Under the pieces are notes generated by a model. The model did no database searches. It was not told where the DNA came from and was given only the letters and a program-made list of their open reading frames with translations. This document shows positions 40,332-49,311 of a DNA stretch of 64,000 nt, piece after piece (position 1 is the first letter of the stretch; the number at the start of each line of letters is the position of its first letter). A program made the translations under genes and the position numbers. Origin of the DNA: Oceanicaulis sp. (GTDB lineage Bacteria > Pseudomonadota > Alphaproteobacteria > Caulobacterales > Maricaulaceae); assembly GCA_040112665.1 (NCBI GenBank), contig CP157796.1, forward strand, positions 2,319,501 through 2,383,500, in the 5' to 3' direction.

Positions 40332-40778
40332 ATGAGCTTTCGTCCCTTGTTCGCCGCTGCATTCACGGTGCTGTTCGCCGCGCCCGCCTTCGCCCAGGCC
40401 GGTCCTGGCGCGATGTTCGACCGGTTCGACGCTGACGGAGACGGAGCGATCACCCGAGCCGAAGTCCGCGACTGGCGCGACCGATTCTTCACTGGCGCGG
40501 ACGCGGATGCGGACGGGTACGTCACCCGCGAGGAGCTCGACGCCCTGCGCGCCCAGGCCGCCGACGCGGCAGAGGCCGCCGGTTACGGTCAGACCCGGCG
40601 CGGCCGTGCGGGCGGCATGGGCCGCGATCCCATCGCCCAGCACGACGCGGACGGTGACGGCCGGCTCTCACGCGCAGAGTTCGTCGATGCGCCGTTTCCT
40701 GCGCTCGACCGGTTCGACGCGAACGGCGACGGTGCGCTGAGCCGGGACGAGCTGCCTCAACGCCGCCGCGGCGGCTGA
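40332..40778 (+). CDS. Secreted EF-hand calcium-binding protein
   Basis: A 148-residue exported protein with signal peptide MSFRPLFAAAFTVLFAAPAFA. Four EF-hand loops are legible: DADGDGAITRAE, DADADGYVTREE, DADGDGRLSRAE and DANGDGALSRDE, arranged as two pairs with a Gly/Arg-rich spacer (about residues 88-96). It probably binds calcium in the periplasm. The end overlaps the convergent esterase gene by 22 bases. Confidence 0.88.
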   Translation: MSFRPLFAAAFTVLFAAPAFAQAGPGAMFDRFDADGDGAITRAEVRDWRDRFFTGADADADGYVTREELDALRAQAADAAEAAGYGQTRRGRAGGMGRDPIAQHDADGDGRLSRAEFVDAPFPALDRFDANGDGALSRDELPQRRRGG

Positions 40779-42046
40779 CGGGCCGTCGCCCGGTCCGCCG
40801 CCGCGAGGAAGGCGGTCCAGTCTTCTTCAGTCACGCCATGCGTTCCCGGCCGGAGATGGCTGCTGACACGGGCGCCCGGGTCTTCGCCGTAGAGCGTCCA
40901 GGCTGGCGCTGCGGCGCGGGCGGCGGTTTCGGCGCCTTTGGGGTCGGCCCAGCTGTCGCGGTTGGCGCCGCCCAGATGGAGGGCGCGCGGGGCGAGAAGG
41001 GCGATGAGCTGGTGCTGGTTGACCGACAGGGCGGCTTCGTTTCCGGCGTAGCGGCTGAAGCGCGGCGTGAACCAGTGCGGGTAGGATTTCACCATCGAAG
41101 CAACGGGTTCGCCGGTCGCGTCGGCGTGAGGCGCGGCGCCGGTGGTTCCCGACTGGTGGACGAGGGTGAGTGCGATCCGGTCGTCTCGGGCCGCAGCCAG
41201 GAGCGCCGCCTTGCCGCGTCTGGAATGGCCGTAGGCGAAGACCGGCGCTGATCCGAGCTCGGGGTGGTCTTCAATGGCGTCGATCATCGCTGACAGGGTC
41301 CAGGCCCAGACCGAGATCAGGCCGGGCCGGTTTTCAGCGCCCGAATCAACGCCCAGACGGAGAAGCGCTGCGTCGAACCGGTCCCGCTCGTCAGGCCCGA
41401 TCGCGCCGTCGTGGAAGAGAGCGGCGGCGTAGCCGGCCTCGAGAATCCGGTCGAGCGGCGGGGTGAGGATGTGCTTTCCAAACAGGGCCCCGACGAGACC
41501 GCCAGGGTCCCCGCCCAGGCTCTCGGGAGGGCCGCACCAGCTTGACCTGTAGTCGGTCGGCGGATCGATGCGGTGATCGGAGAGCGCGGCTCTGAGTCCG
41601 CAGTCTGCGGGGATGAAAAACACCCCGTTTACAGAGCCTTGCGGCCTGACGACGGCGAGGGTGAGGGCGATCGGATCGGCGCTTTCAGGGGTGATCGTGA
41701 TCCGGCGCAGCTCCAGAACGCCGGTCCCGACCCAGTCCGGAGCGGGCAGGGTCTCGACTTCCAGCGTCGTGACGGCGGGTTCGGCCGGGGCGGCGCCGTA
41801 GATTTCACGTTCAAAAACAGCAAGCAGCGCGGTTCGTCGCGCCTCCCAGTCCGCCAGAGTGTCCACAGCTTCCTGACCATACCCTTCGGCGAAAAGCGGC
41901 GGGGCGAGGGGGGCTCTGGCGGGGGTGTTCTCGGCTGTGGCGAGGAGGTGGCGCACGGGTGTGGCGCTGGCCAGAAGACCGGCGAGGAGGGCGGTGAGGA
42001 GGGCTGCGGCGAGGGCGAGCCTGGCCTTGCCGGTGGGAGCGGACAT
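40757..42046 (-). CDS. CE15-like esterase (glucuronoyl esterase family)
   Basis: A 429-residue alpha/beta hydrolase with an N-terminal signal or anchor (about residues 8-27). The nucleophile elbow GHSRRGKAAL carries the SRxGK pattern of carbohydrate esterase family 15, followed by LVHQSGTTGAAP with the conserved QSG-type stretch, YPHWFTPRF, NQHQLIALLAPRALHLG and the catalytic-His region near HGVTEEDW. CE15 enzymes cleave glucuronate esters between lignin and xylan; here another ester of uronic acids, such as algal polysaccharide, is as likely. The enzyme is probably periplasmic. Confidence 0.78.
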   Translation of the reverse strand: MSAPTGKARLALAAALLTALLAGLLASATPVRHLLATAENTPARAPLAPPLFAEGYGQEAVDTLADWEARRTALLAVFEREIYGAAPAEPAVTTLEVETLPAPDWVGTGVLELRRITITPESADPIALTLAVVRPQGSVNGVFFIPADCGLRAALSDHRIDPPTDYRSSWCGPPESLGGDPGGLVGALFGKHILTPPLDRILEAGYAAALFHDGAIGPDERDRFDAALLRLGVDSGAENRPGLISVWAWTLSAMIDAIEDHPELGSAPVFAYGHSRRGKAALLAAARDDRIALTLVHQSGTTGAAPHADATGEPVASMVKSYPHWFTPRFSRYAGNEAALSVNQHQLIALLAPRALHLGGANRDSWADPKGAETAARAAAPAWTLYGEDPGARVSSHLRPGTHGVTEEDWTAFLAAADRATARQPPRRR

Positions 42047-42049
42047 GGG

Positions 42050-42078
42050 GACAGACTAGCGCCTGTCCGGGGGATCGT
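42050..42078 (-). promoter_or_regulatory. Putative promoter giving a near-leaderless esterase transcript
   Basis: On the minus strand CTGACG and TAGTCT (context GCTAGTCT) are 17 bases apart, and the -10 ends only 6 to 7 bases before the ATG. Transcription would start at or next to the ATG, and no ribosome-binding site is visible, so the mRNA may be leaderless. Confidence 0.4.
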
Positions 42079-42193
42079 CAGCGCGTGTGCAGACAGGTGC
42101 GAAAGCAGCGCGAAACCTGCTTGACCGCATCCGGCCCCCGCTTTAGGAAAGCGCCTCTCCGGGGCGGCCACCCGCGCCGGGGAAGCGATCTGG

Positions 42194-42270
<77 letters not shown>

Positions 42271-42294
42271 GTTCCAGATCGAAACCGTGCAAAG

Positions 42295-42320
42295 CGCCCG
42301 CCCTTATCCGGCGGGCGTTT
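42295..42320 (+). terminator. Terminator after tRNA-Asp
   Basis: CGCCCGCC (42295-42302) and GGCGGGCG (42310-42317) form an 8-bp stem with a 7-base loop, followed by TTTCGCGTTTC. It may also serve the convergent efflux operon. Confidence 0.7.
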
Positions 42321-42398
42321 CGCGTTTCGGGCCCGTCGGATTCACCTTCTGAAACCGCCCTGACGTCATGGGGAACCGCCCCGGCGTCATCAAAACCG

Positions 42399-43652
42399 CT
42401 ATTCGTGTCGGAGCGCCTCGATCGGGTCGAGCCGGCTGGCTCTCAGGGCGGGATAAAATCCGAACAGGACGCCCACCAGGGTCGAGGCGCCGATCGCGAT
42501 CGCCGCGATCGAGGGATCGACCGAGACCGGCAGCTGCTGCAGCCCGAGCGCGGGGGCGAACTGTTCGAGCGCGACCGCCGAGGCGACGCCCAGGCCGAGC
42601 CCGAGCACCCCGCCGACCGAACACAGCACGACCGATTCGATCAGGAACTGGTTCCTGATGTCCGCGCGCCGCGCGCCGACCGCGAGCCTGAGGCCGATCT
42701 CCCGCGTGCGTTCGGTCACCGAGACCAGCATCACGTTCATGATGCCGATGCCGCCCACCAGAAGCGTGATGAGCCCGGCCGCGGCGAGCAGCACGCCCAG
42801 CACGCGTTCGCTTTCGTTGAAGGCGCGGATGAACTCGGCGAAATTTCGCACCGAGAAATCGTCTTCCGCGCCGGGTTCGATTCCGCGCAGACCGCGCAGA
42901 TAATCGGTGATCTCGGCCTGGGCGACTTCCATGTCCTCGCCGGCGGCGACCTCGACCCAGACGGTCTGGACCGGATCGCGCACGCCCGCGCGGGAAAAGC
43001 CCGACACCCGCTCGCGCACGGTGGAGATCGGCGCGATGATGATGTCGTCCTGATCCTGCCCCCAGCCGCCCTGGCCGAGTTCCTCGAGAAGGCCGATCAC
43101 CTCGAAGGGCTGGCCGTTCAGGCGCACCGTGGCCCCCAGAGAGCCGCCGGAAGGAAACAGCTCCTCGGCGACGGTCTGACCCAGAATGGCGACCCGGGCG
43201 GAACGCTGGTTCTCGGTGGGCGTAAAGAGCCGGCCCTGATCGATCTCCCAGTCGCGAATCTCGATATAGTCAGGATGCACGCCGACGATCTGGGTGGGCC
43301 AGTTCACGCCGTCGACCACGGCGGTGACCTGGCTCTGCACCGTGCCCGATGCGGCGACGATCACCGGCACGTCGCGCCGCAGGGCGTCCACGTCATCGGA
43401 GGAGAAGGGGGTGGCGCTGCCCGCCCCGCCGCGCCGCCCGCCGCGATTGTCCGAGCCCGGGCGGATGTTGAGCGTGTTCGCGCCCAGCCCGGCGATCTGG
43501 TCTTCCAGCGCGGCGCTCGCGCCTTCGGTCAGCGACACGGTGGTGATCACCGCGGCCACGCCGAAGATCACGCCGAGGATCGCGAGAAAGCTTCTGAGCG
43601 CATTGACCCGCAGGGCGGTCAGCGCGACGGAGATCGCAGCGAGAAAGTTCAT
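42399..43652 (-). CDS. MacB-type ABC transporter permease
   Basis: A 417-residue membrane protein with one N-terminal helix (about 18-40), a large periplasmic MacB_PCD domain (about 45-270, beginning LEDQIAGLGANTLNIRPG) and three C-terminal helices of the FtsX type with the ERTREIGLRLAVGARRADI motif. It is the permease half of a mechanotransmitting ABC efflux pump whose ATPase and adaptor are encoded just upstream. The start overlaps the ATPase gene by 4 bases. Substrate unknown: antibiotics, peptides, lipids or siderophores are all possible. Confidence 0.93.
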   Translation of the reverse strand: MNFLAAISVALTALRVNALRSFLAILGVIFGVAAVITTVSLTEGASAALEDQIAGLGANTLNIRPGSDNRGGRRGGAGSATPFSSDDVDALRRDVPVIVAASGTVQSQVTAVVDGVNWPTQIVGVHPDYIEIRDWEIDQGRLFTPTENQRSARVAILGQTVAEELFPSGGSLGATVRLNGQPFEVIGLLEELGQGGWGQDQDDIIIAPISTVRERVSGFSRAGVRDPVQTVWVEVAAGEDMEVAQAEITDYLRGLRGIEPGAEDDFSVRNFAEFIRAFNESERVLGVLLAAAGLITLLVGGIGIMNVMLVSVTERTREIGLRLAVGARRADIRNQFLIESVVLCSVGGVLGLGLGVASAVALEQFAPALGLQQLPVSVDPSIAAIAIGASTLVGVLFGFYPALRASRLDPIEALRHE

Positions 43653-44332
43653 CGACTGTCCTCCACGATCTGCCCGTCGCGGAAGACGATCCGGCGGCGG
43701 GTGTGCGCGCCCACATCGTCCTCGTGGGTGACGAGAATCACGGTGATGCCCTGCGCGTTCAGCGAATCGAAGATCGACATGACTTCGTGGCTGGTTTTCG
43801 TGTCGAGCGCGCCCGTGGGTTCGTCGGCGAGCAGGATGGAGGGCTCGCCCGCCAGCGCCCGGGCGATCGCAACGCGCTGCTGCTGACCGCCTGAGAGCTG
43901 GGAGGGATGATTGGCGAGCCGGTCGCCCAGCCCCACCATTTCAAGACATTCGATCGCGCGCTTGCGGCGTTTCGCCGTGCTCCAGCCGCGATAGACCAAT
44001 GGCAGGGCGACATTGTCGACCGCGCTGGTCCGGGCGAGCAGGTTGAACTGCTGGAAGACGAAGCCGACAGAGCGGTTTCTGAAGGCGGCGAGCTCGTCGG
44101 GCGTGCGGTCGTTCAGCTCCTCGCCGTCGACCACCAGCTTGCCGCCGTCGGGCCGGTCCAGCGCGCCGAGCATGTTCATGAAGGTCGATTTGCCCGAGCC
44201 CGAGGCGCCCATGATCGCCACGTACTCGCCTGCGTCGATGTCGCAATCCACGCCGTCCAGCGCCCGGATCTCCGAGCCGCCGAGCGTGTAGGTGCGCACA
44301 AGCCCGCGCGCCCGGATGAGCGGCGGGCTCAT
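43649..44332 (-). CDS. MacB-type ABC transporter ATPase
   Basis: A 227-residue ABC ATPase of the LolD/MacB group. Walker A GASGSGKST, Q-loop FVFQQFNLL, signature LSGGQQQRVAIARAL, Walker B ILLADEPTGALD and switch His VTHEDDVG. In E. coli MacB the ATPase and permease are fused; here they are separate and overlap by ATGA. The ATG at 44332 gives the standard MSPPLIRARGLVRTY start and overlaps the end of the adaptor gene; a longer Arg-rich frame upstream is rejected. Confidence 0.95.
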   Translation of the reverse strand: MSPPLIRARGLVRTYTLGGSEIRALDGVDCDIDAGEYVAIMGASGSGKSTFMNMLGALDRPDGGKLVVDGEELNDRTPDELAAFRNRSVGFVFQQFNLLARTSAVDNVALPLVYRGWSTAKRRKRAIECLEMVGLGDRLANHPSQLSGGQQQRVAIARALAGEPSILLADEPTGALDTKTSHEVMSIFDSLNAQGITVILVTHEDDVGAHTRRRIVFRDGQIVEDSR

Positions 44333-45813
44333 CAGCCCGCCTCGCGCACGCGGGTGACGACCGCCTCGCCGGCCTCGAGCCCCTGGCCGAGGATCTGGGT
44401 GTATTGCCCGTCGGACAGACCCAGCCCGACCGGGCGGGCGGCGATCCGGCCGTCTTCGGTCTGAACCCACAGCGTGCCGCGGCGCACGTCCTGGCGGGCG
44501 TTGGCGCGTTCGGCGGCCAGCGCATCGTAGCGGGCGAGCTGTTCGGTCGTCAGCACGTCAGACAGGGCCCGGCGGATCACCGCCTGGAAGTTCGGCGGCC
44601 CGCCGCCGCCCCCGGCCGCGCCGGCCTGCATCTGCGCGCGCATCTGGGCGAAGGCGTCGCGAAGCGCGGTGCGCGCTTCGTCTTTTTGTTCATCGGTCAT
44701 GTCGAGCTGTTCGGCGAGGCCGTCGATCATCGCGTCCATGCCGCCGCCGCGCCCGCGCCCGCCGCCACGGCCTTCCCCGCCGGGCGCTTCGGCGACCAGA
44801 GCCTCGGCCGCGCCGCGCGGGGTGAAGCGCAGCGCCGCGTTGGGCGCGGCGAGCACGCCGTCGACCGATCCGGTGACGATGGTGACGTTCGCGGTCATGC
44901 CCGGAAGCAGGCGCTGGCCGGGATTGTCCGCTTCGATGACGACCGTATAGGTCACCACGTTCTGCGCGTCCTGCGCGGCGAGGCGGACCTGCGTGACCTG
45001 ACCGTCGAAATTCTGGCCGGGATAGGCGTCCACGTCGAAGCTGACGGTCTGGCCCTCCTCGATCTGGCCGATATCGGCCTCGTCGATCTGGGCCTCGATC
45101 TGGATGCGGCCGAGATCCTGCGCGATCAGGAACAGGACCGGCGCGTTGAAGGAGGCGGCGACGGTCTGGCCCTCGTCGATCTGGCGGTCGATCACCACCC
45201 CGTCGATGGGCGAGCGGATGAAGGTGCGCTGAAGATCGACCTGCGCGCTTTCGAGATTCGCCTCGCGCTGCTGCAGGGCGGCGCGCGCGTTCCTGAGATT
45301 GGCGTTGGCCACCGACAGCCCGGCGCGGGCGTTCTCATAGGCGGTCTCGGCCTGATCGTACTGGGCTTCGGAGAAGGTGCCGCGCTCGCGCAGGGACTGG
45401 GCGCGGTCGAAGGCCCGGCGCGCGGCGTTCAGTTCGGCGTCGGCGCGGGAGACGTTGGCGCGGCTCACCTCCACCTGGGCACGGGCGACTTCGAGGGCGG
45501 CTTCGGCTTCACGCACGCGGGTTTCGAAGGTCTGCGGATCAATACGGGCGAGCAGGCCGCCAGCCTCGACCGGGTCGTTGAAATCCGCGTCGATCGAAAG
45601 AATCTGACCGGACAGCTGGGAGCCGACCTCGACGGTGATCAGCGGGGCGATCTTGCCCGAGGAGGCGACGACGCGGGACAGGTCGCGGCGTTCGAGCTGG
45701 GCGGTCTCGATCCGAAGATCGCCGCTCGCCGCGCCGTCATCGCGGAGAAAGAAGAACCAGCCTGCGGCCGCAGCGGCGGCGACGACGACGAGCACTGTGA
45801 GAATTCGCGCCAT
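44332..45813 (-). CDS. MacA-like periplasmic adaptor with extra helical insert
   Basis: A 493-residue membrane-fusion protein: N-terminal helix (about 4-22), lipoyl and hairpin domains (coiled coil about 85-190 with repeated RADAELNAARRAFDRAQ-like heptads), beta-barrel and a C-terminal domain ending VTRVREAG. E. coli MacA has 371 residues; the difference is mostly residues about 342-444, where two Gly-rich linkers flank helices reading LDMTDEQKDEARTAL and LTTEQLARYDALAAERA, the LTxxQ style of Spy/CpxP proteins. The ATG at 45813 has a G-rich ribosome-binding site; a GTG two codons upstream is possible. First gene of the efflux operon. Confidence 0.92.
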   Translation of the reverse strand: MARILTVLVVVAAAAAAGWFFFLRDDGAASGDLRIETAQLERRDLSRVVASSGKIAPLITVEVGSQLSGQILSIDADFNDPVEAGGLLARIDPQTFETRVREAEAALEVARAQVEVSRANVSRADAELNAARRAFDRAQSLRERGTFSEAQYDQAETAYENARAGLSVANANLRNARAALQQREANLESAQVDLQRTFIRSPIDGVVIDRQIDEGQTVAASFNAPVLFLIAQDLGRIQIEAQIDEADIGQIEEGQTVSFDVDAYPGQNFDGQVTQVRLAAQDAQNVVTYTVVIEADNPGQRLLPGMTANVTIVTGSVDGVLAAPNAALRFTPRGAAEALVAEAPGGEGRGGGRGRGGGMDAMIDGLAEQLDMTDEQKDEARTALRDAFAQMRAQMQAGAAGGGGGPPNFQAVIRRALSDVLTTEQLARYDALAAERANARQDVRRGTLWVQTEDGRIAARPVGLGLSDGQYTQILGQGLEAGEAVVTRVREAG

Positions 45814-46139
45814 GAACACCCCCCCAAAGCGCGCCGGAAAAATGCGCGGCGCAGCAAGATACGGATCGGTAGCACGCGAGCCGTCGCGGCGAAAATGAAC
45901 ATGAAGACAGGCTCATTTCAGCAATTGAAAATCACTTGCAGATAAAGCCTGTAAAACCCGGCCGGAACGGGCGTTCCGGGCGGTGCTTTCGTCTTGCGGC
46001 GCGGAACGGGTCGAACTAGCTTCCGCCCCGACCGCGACCGGGGTCTCGTCGCGGGCGTCCGGGTGCGCGGAAACGCCCCATGCGCGCCGGCGGTCTCCCG
46101 GACCATATGGATCATCACGCCGGAAAGGTGAGACGCGAC
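45814..46139. other. Divergent control region, efflux operon / nuoA
   Basis: No gene. An AT-richer patch at about 45890-45955 contains TTTCA-N5-TGAAA (45916-45930), nested in a wider inverted repeat ACAGGCT (45907-45913) / AGCCTGT (45946-45952), an operator-like layout next to likely minus-strand promoter sequences (TTGCTG and TGTTCA 17 bases apart; TTTACA further up). The nuoA-side promoter lies at 45994-46022. GGAACGGGCGTTCC (45964-45977) is another small palindrome. Confidence 0.5.
45994..46022 (+). promoter_or_regulatory. Putative promoter of the nuo operon
   Basis: TTGCGG (45994-45999), 17 bases, TAGCTT (46017-46022, context ACTAGCTTCC). The -10 and following CC are identical to the proposed ilvE promoter. 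It leaves a 5' untranslated region of about 110 bases before nuoA. Confidence 0.45.
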
Positions 46140-46505
46140 ATGAACGCGCTCCTTCTCGAATATCTGCCGATCCTGATCTTCTTCGGAATCGCGACCGTGC
46201 TGGGCCTTGCCTTCATCCTGGCCGCCTTCGTGCTCGCGCCGTCCGATCCCGATCCGGAAAAGGTGTCGACCTATGAATGCGGGTTCAACGCCTTCGACGA
46301 CGCGCGGATGAAGTTCGACGTCCGGTTCTATCTGGTGGCGATCCTGTTCATCATCTTCGACCTCGAGGTCGCCTTCCTCTTCCCCTGGCTGTTCCCGATC
46401 TTCGAGGGGAACATCTTCGCCTTCTGGTCGATGATGGTCTTCCTCGGGGTTCTGACGGTGGGCTTTCTCTATGAATGGCGCAAAGGCGCCCTGGACTGGG
46501 AGTAG
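46140..46505 (+). CDS. nuoA: NADH-quinone oxidoreductase subunit A
   Basis: A 121-residue membrane subunit of complex I with three helices. The TM1-2 loop carries the conserved cysteine in [22 protein letters not shown], given as positions about 43-64, and the second helix reads [14 protein letters not shown], both hallmarks of NuoA. The ATG at 46140 follows AAAGGTGAG. First gene of the operon; the stop is 3 bases before nuoB. Confidence 0.97.
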   Translation: MNALLLEYLPILIFFGIATVLGLAFILAAFVLAPSDPDPEKVSTYECGFNAFDDARMKFDVRFYLVAILFIIFDLEVAFLFPWLFPIFEGNIFAFWSMMVFLGVLTVGFLYEWRKGALDWE

Positions 46506-46508
46506 GCG

Positions 46509-47072
46509 ATGGCCGACGCGACCTATCCGGCGGGCGGCGCGGGCAAGGCCGCGACCCCGCTCTACGACCCCAAGAAACACGATCCGTTCTTCGACGGCGT
46601 TTCCGACGCGCTGGCCGACAAGGGCTTTCTCGTCGCGCGGGCGGACGATCTGATCACCTGGGCGCGCACCGGCTCGCTGATGTGGATGACGTTCGGCCTG
46701 GCGTGCTGCGCGGTGGAGATGATGCAGGCCTCCATGCCGCGCTACGACATCGAACGCCTGGGCGCCGCGCCGCGCGGTTCGCCCCGGCAGTCCGACGTGA
46801 TGATTGTCGCGGGCACGCTGACCAACAAGATGGCTCCGGCCCTGCGCAAGGTCTACGACCAGATGCCCGAGCCGCGCTACGTCATCTCGATGGGCAGCTG
46901 CGCGAACGGGGGCGGGTATTATCACTACTCGTACTCGGTGGTGCGCGGCTGCGACCGCATCGTGCCGGTGGACATCTACGTGCCCGGCTGCCCGCCGACC
47001 GCCGAAGCGCTGATCTACGGCATCATGCAGCTTCAGAAGAAGATCCGCCGCGAAGGCTCGATCGAGCGCTAG
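46509..47072 (+). CDS. nuoB: NADH-quinone oxidoreductase subunit B
   Basis: A 187-residue subunit that binds terminal cluster N2 next to the quinone site. The four cysteine ligands lie in [10 protein letters not shown] (adjacent pair), [12 protein letters not shown] and [10 protein letters not shown]. An N-terminal extension of about 25 residues precedes the conserved core. It is part of the peripheral arm and sits on the membrane arm beside NuoD and NuoH. Confidence 0.98.
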   Translation: MADATYPAGGAGKAATPLYDPKKHDPFFDGVSDALADKGFLVARADDLITWARTGSLMWMTFGLACCAVEMMQASMPRYDIERLGAAPRGSPRQSDVMIVAGTLTNKMAPALRKVYDQMPEPRYVISMGSCANGGGYYHYSYSVVRGCDRIVPVDIYVPGCPPTAEALIYGIMQLQKKIRREGSIER

Positions 47073-47097
47073 CCGCTCGGACCTGGGAGAGGGCGCC

Positions 47098-47712
47098 TTG
47101 AGCAAACCCGAAACACTCAAAGAGCTCGGCGAGCACATCGCCGCGAGCCATGACGAGGACGTCAGGGGCTTTGCGGTCGAGAACGGCGAGCTGACCGTGG
47201 AGATCCATCGCGACCGCGTGGCCAAGGTCATGCGCTTTTTGCGCGACGATCCGGTCTGCCGCTTCACCACGCTGATCGACATCTGCGGGGTGGACTGGCC
47301 CAGCCGCAGCGACCGGTTCGACGTGGTCTATCACCTTCTGTCGATGCACCATAACCAGCGCATCCGGGTGATCCTGACCACCGACGAGGACAGCCCGGTG
47401 GAATCGATCACCTCGATCTTCCCGGCCGCGAACTGGTTCGAGCGCGAAGCCTTCGACATGTACGGGATCCTGTTCGACAACCATCCCGACCTGCGCCGGA
47501 TCCTCACCGATTACGGCTTCCACGGCTTCCCGCTGAGGAAGGACTTCCCGCTGACCGGCTTTACTCAGGTCGTCTATGACGACGAGCAGAAGCGGGTGGT
47601 CTACGAGCCGGTGACGCTGGTTCAGGAATACCGCGAGTTTGATTTCCTGTCCCCCTGGGAAGGCGCGAAATACGTGCTGCCCGGCGACGAGAAGGCGGAG
47701 GACAAGGCGTGA
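47098..47712 (+). CDS. nuoC: NADH-quinone oxidoreductase subunit C
   Basis: A 204-residue peripheral subunit. Core features are the [15 protein letters not shown]-type segment, the [14 protein letters not shown] strand and the C-terminal signature [19 protein letters not shown], with [11 protein letters not shown] following. The start is TTG with GGGAGAGG upstream. Here nuoC and nuoD are separate and are even split by a small extra gene; NuoC ends in a 4-base overlap (GTGA) with it. Confidence 0.96.
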   Translation: MSKPETLKELGEHIAASHDEDVRGFAVENGELTVEIHRDRVAKVMRFLRDDPVCRFTTLIDICGVDWPSRSDRFDVVYHLLSMHHNQRIRVILTTDEDSPVESITSIFPAANWFEREAFDMYGILFDNHPDLRRILTDYGFHGFPLRKDFPLTGFTQVVYDDEQKRVVYEPVTLVQEYREFDFLSPWEGAKYVLPGDEKAEDKA

Positions 47713-48128
47713 CCATTGCCGCTTCCATTCTTGCGGGCCTGATCGGGGCCGTCTCCGCCGGGGGCGCGCCGGCGGCGGAGTTCGGCAAGGCGCATGCGGT
47801 CGGCTGCTACGCCAATTACGTGCCTTTGCTCAACCGTGACGGCGCCCAGATCGACCGGCTGGCGCCGGGCGAGGAGAAGGACGTGCTGACCGAAGAAAGC
47901 GTCTTCTGGTCCGCGCGCGTCGGCGCGTTTTCCGAGAACGAAGAAGACGCCGAACTCGACCGTCAGCTGGCCGGCGCCCAGCGCGCGCTTGCGCTCGCGC
48001 GCACGGTGCTGACGACCGGCCCGCAGGACGCGCAGAGCGATATGACCGGTGCGCTCGCCCAGTGCCGGACCGACCGTAGCGCGATCGAAGCAGAGACGAG
48101 CGAACCGGCGGAGCCGACCGATGGCTGA
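47709..48128 (+). CDS. Exported protein of unknown function inside nuo operon
   Basis: A 139-residue protein with a signal-like start ([23 protein letters not shown]) and two cysteines in the mature part ([10 protein letters not shown] and LAQCRTDRS), possibly a disulfide. The middle is acidic with a helical stretch [18 protein letters not shown] know no family for it. It overlaps nuoC by 4 bases and nuoD by 8, so it is translationally coupled to both. A periplasmic protein in a complex I operon could be an assembly or stability factor, but that is inference. Confidence 0.72.
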   Translation: MTIAASILAGLIGAVSAGGAPAAEFGKAHAVGCYANYVPLLNRDGAQIDRLAPGEEKDVLTEESVFWSARVGAFSENEEDAELDRQLAGAQRALALARTVLTTGPQDAQSDMTGALAQCRTDRSAIEAETSEPAEPTDG

Positions 48129-49311
48129 AACAGACATCCGCAATTTCACGATTAATTTCGGCCCCGTTCACCCGGCCGCGCATGGCGTGCTGCGCATGGT
48201 GCTGGAGCTGGACGGCGAGGTGGTCGAGCGCGTCGATCCCCATATCGGCCTTCTGCACCGCGGCACCGAGAAGCTGCTCGAGCACAAAACGTACCTGCAG
48301 GGCATCGGCTATTTCGACCGGCTCGACTACGTCGCGCCGATGAACCAGGAGCACGCCTTCTGCATGGCGGCCGAGAAGCTTGCCGGCATTCCGGTGCCCA
48401 AGCGCGGCTCCTATGTGCGCGTGCTCTATTCCGAGATCGGCCGGATCCTGGCGCACCTTCTGAACATCACCACCCAGGCGATGGACGTGGGCGCGCTGAC
48501 CCCGCCGCTGTGGGGGTTCGAAGAGCGCGAAAAGCTGATGGGCTTCTATGAGCGCGCGTCCGGCGCGCGCCTGCACGCGCACTTCTTCCGGCTGGGCGGC
48601 GTGCACCAGGACCTGCCCCAGGCGCTGATCGACGACATCTATGCGTGGTGTGAAAACTTCCCCAAGCATGTCGACGATCTCGAAGCGCTTCTGACCGGCA
48701 GCCGCATCTTCCGCGCCCGCAATGTCGATATCGGCGTGGTCAGCAAGGAAGACGCGCTGGCGTGGGGCTTTTCCGGCGTGATGGTGCGCGGCTCGGGCAT
48801 GGCCTGGGATCTGCGCCGCGCCCAGCCCTACGAGGTTTATGACGAGCTCGACTTCAAGATTCCGCTCGGCAAGAACGGCGACAATTTCGACCGCTATCTG
48901 TGCCGCATGGAAGAGATGCGCGAGAGCGTGAAGATCATGAAGCAGTGCTGCGAATGGCTCTCCAGGGCGGAGAACCAGGGCGAGGTGCTGCCCACCGACA
49001 CCAAATGGGCGCCGCCGCGGCGCGCGGAGATGAAGCGCTCGATGGAAGCGCTCATCCACCACTTCAAGCTCTACACCGAAGGCGTGCACGTGCCCGAGGG
49101 CCAGGCCTACGCCGCCGTCGAGGCGCCCAAGGGCGAGTTCGGCGTCTATCTGGTCTCCACTGGCGGCAACAAGCCCTACCGGGTGAAGATCCGCGCGCCG
49201 GGCTTCCCGCACCTGCAGGCCATGGATCACCTGAACAAGGGCCACATGCTGGCCGACGTTTCCGCGATCCTGGGCTCGCTGGACATCGTGTTCGGGGAGA
49301 TCGACCGGTAA
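48121..49311 (+). CDS. nuoD: NADH-quinone oxidoreductase subunit D
   Basis: A 396-residue 49-kDa subunit that, with NuoB, forms the quinone pocket. It begins with [17 protein letters not shown], contains [23 protein letters not shown] and [23 protein letters not shown] (positions about 340-362), and ends with [10 protein letters not shown], the conserved C-terminus. The ATG at 48121 overlaps the preceding small gene; longer in-frame starts inside that gene are rejected. The stop TAA shares a base with the next ATG. Confidence 0.98.
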   Translation: MAETDIRNFTINFGPVHPAAHGVLRMVLELDGEVVERVDPHIGLLHRGTEKLLEHKTYLQGIGYFDRLDYVAPMNQEHAFCMAAEKLAGIPVPKRGSYVRVLYSEIGRILAHLLNITTQAMDVGALTPPLWGFEEREKLMGFYERASGARLHAHFFRLGGVHQDLPQALIDDIYAWCENFPKHVDDLEALLTGSRIFRARNVDIGVVSKEDALAWGFSGVMVRGSGMAWDLRRAQPYEVYDELDFKIPLGKNGDNFDRYLCRMEEMRESVKIMKQCCEWLSRAENQGEVLPTDTKWAPPRRAEMKRSMEALIHHFKLYTEGVHVPEGQAYAAVEAPKGEFGVYLVSTGGNKPYRVKIRAPGFPHLQAMDHLNKGHMLADVSAILGSLDIVFGEIDR

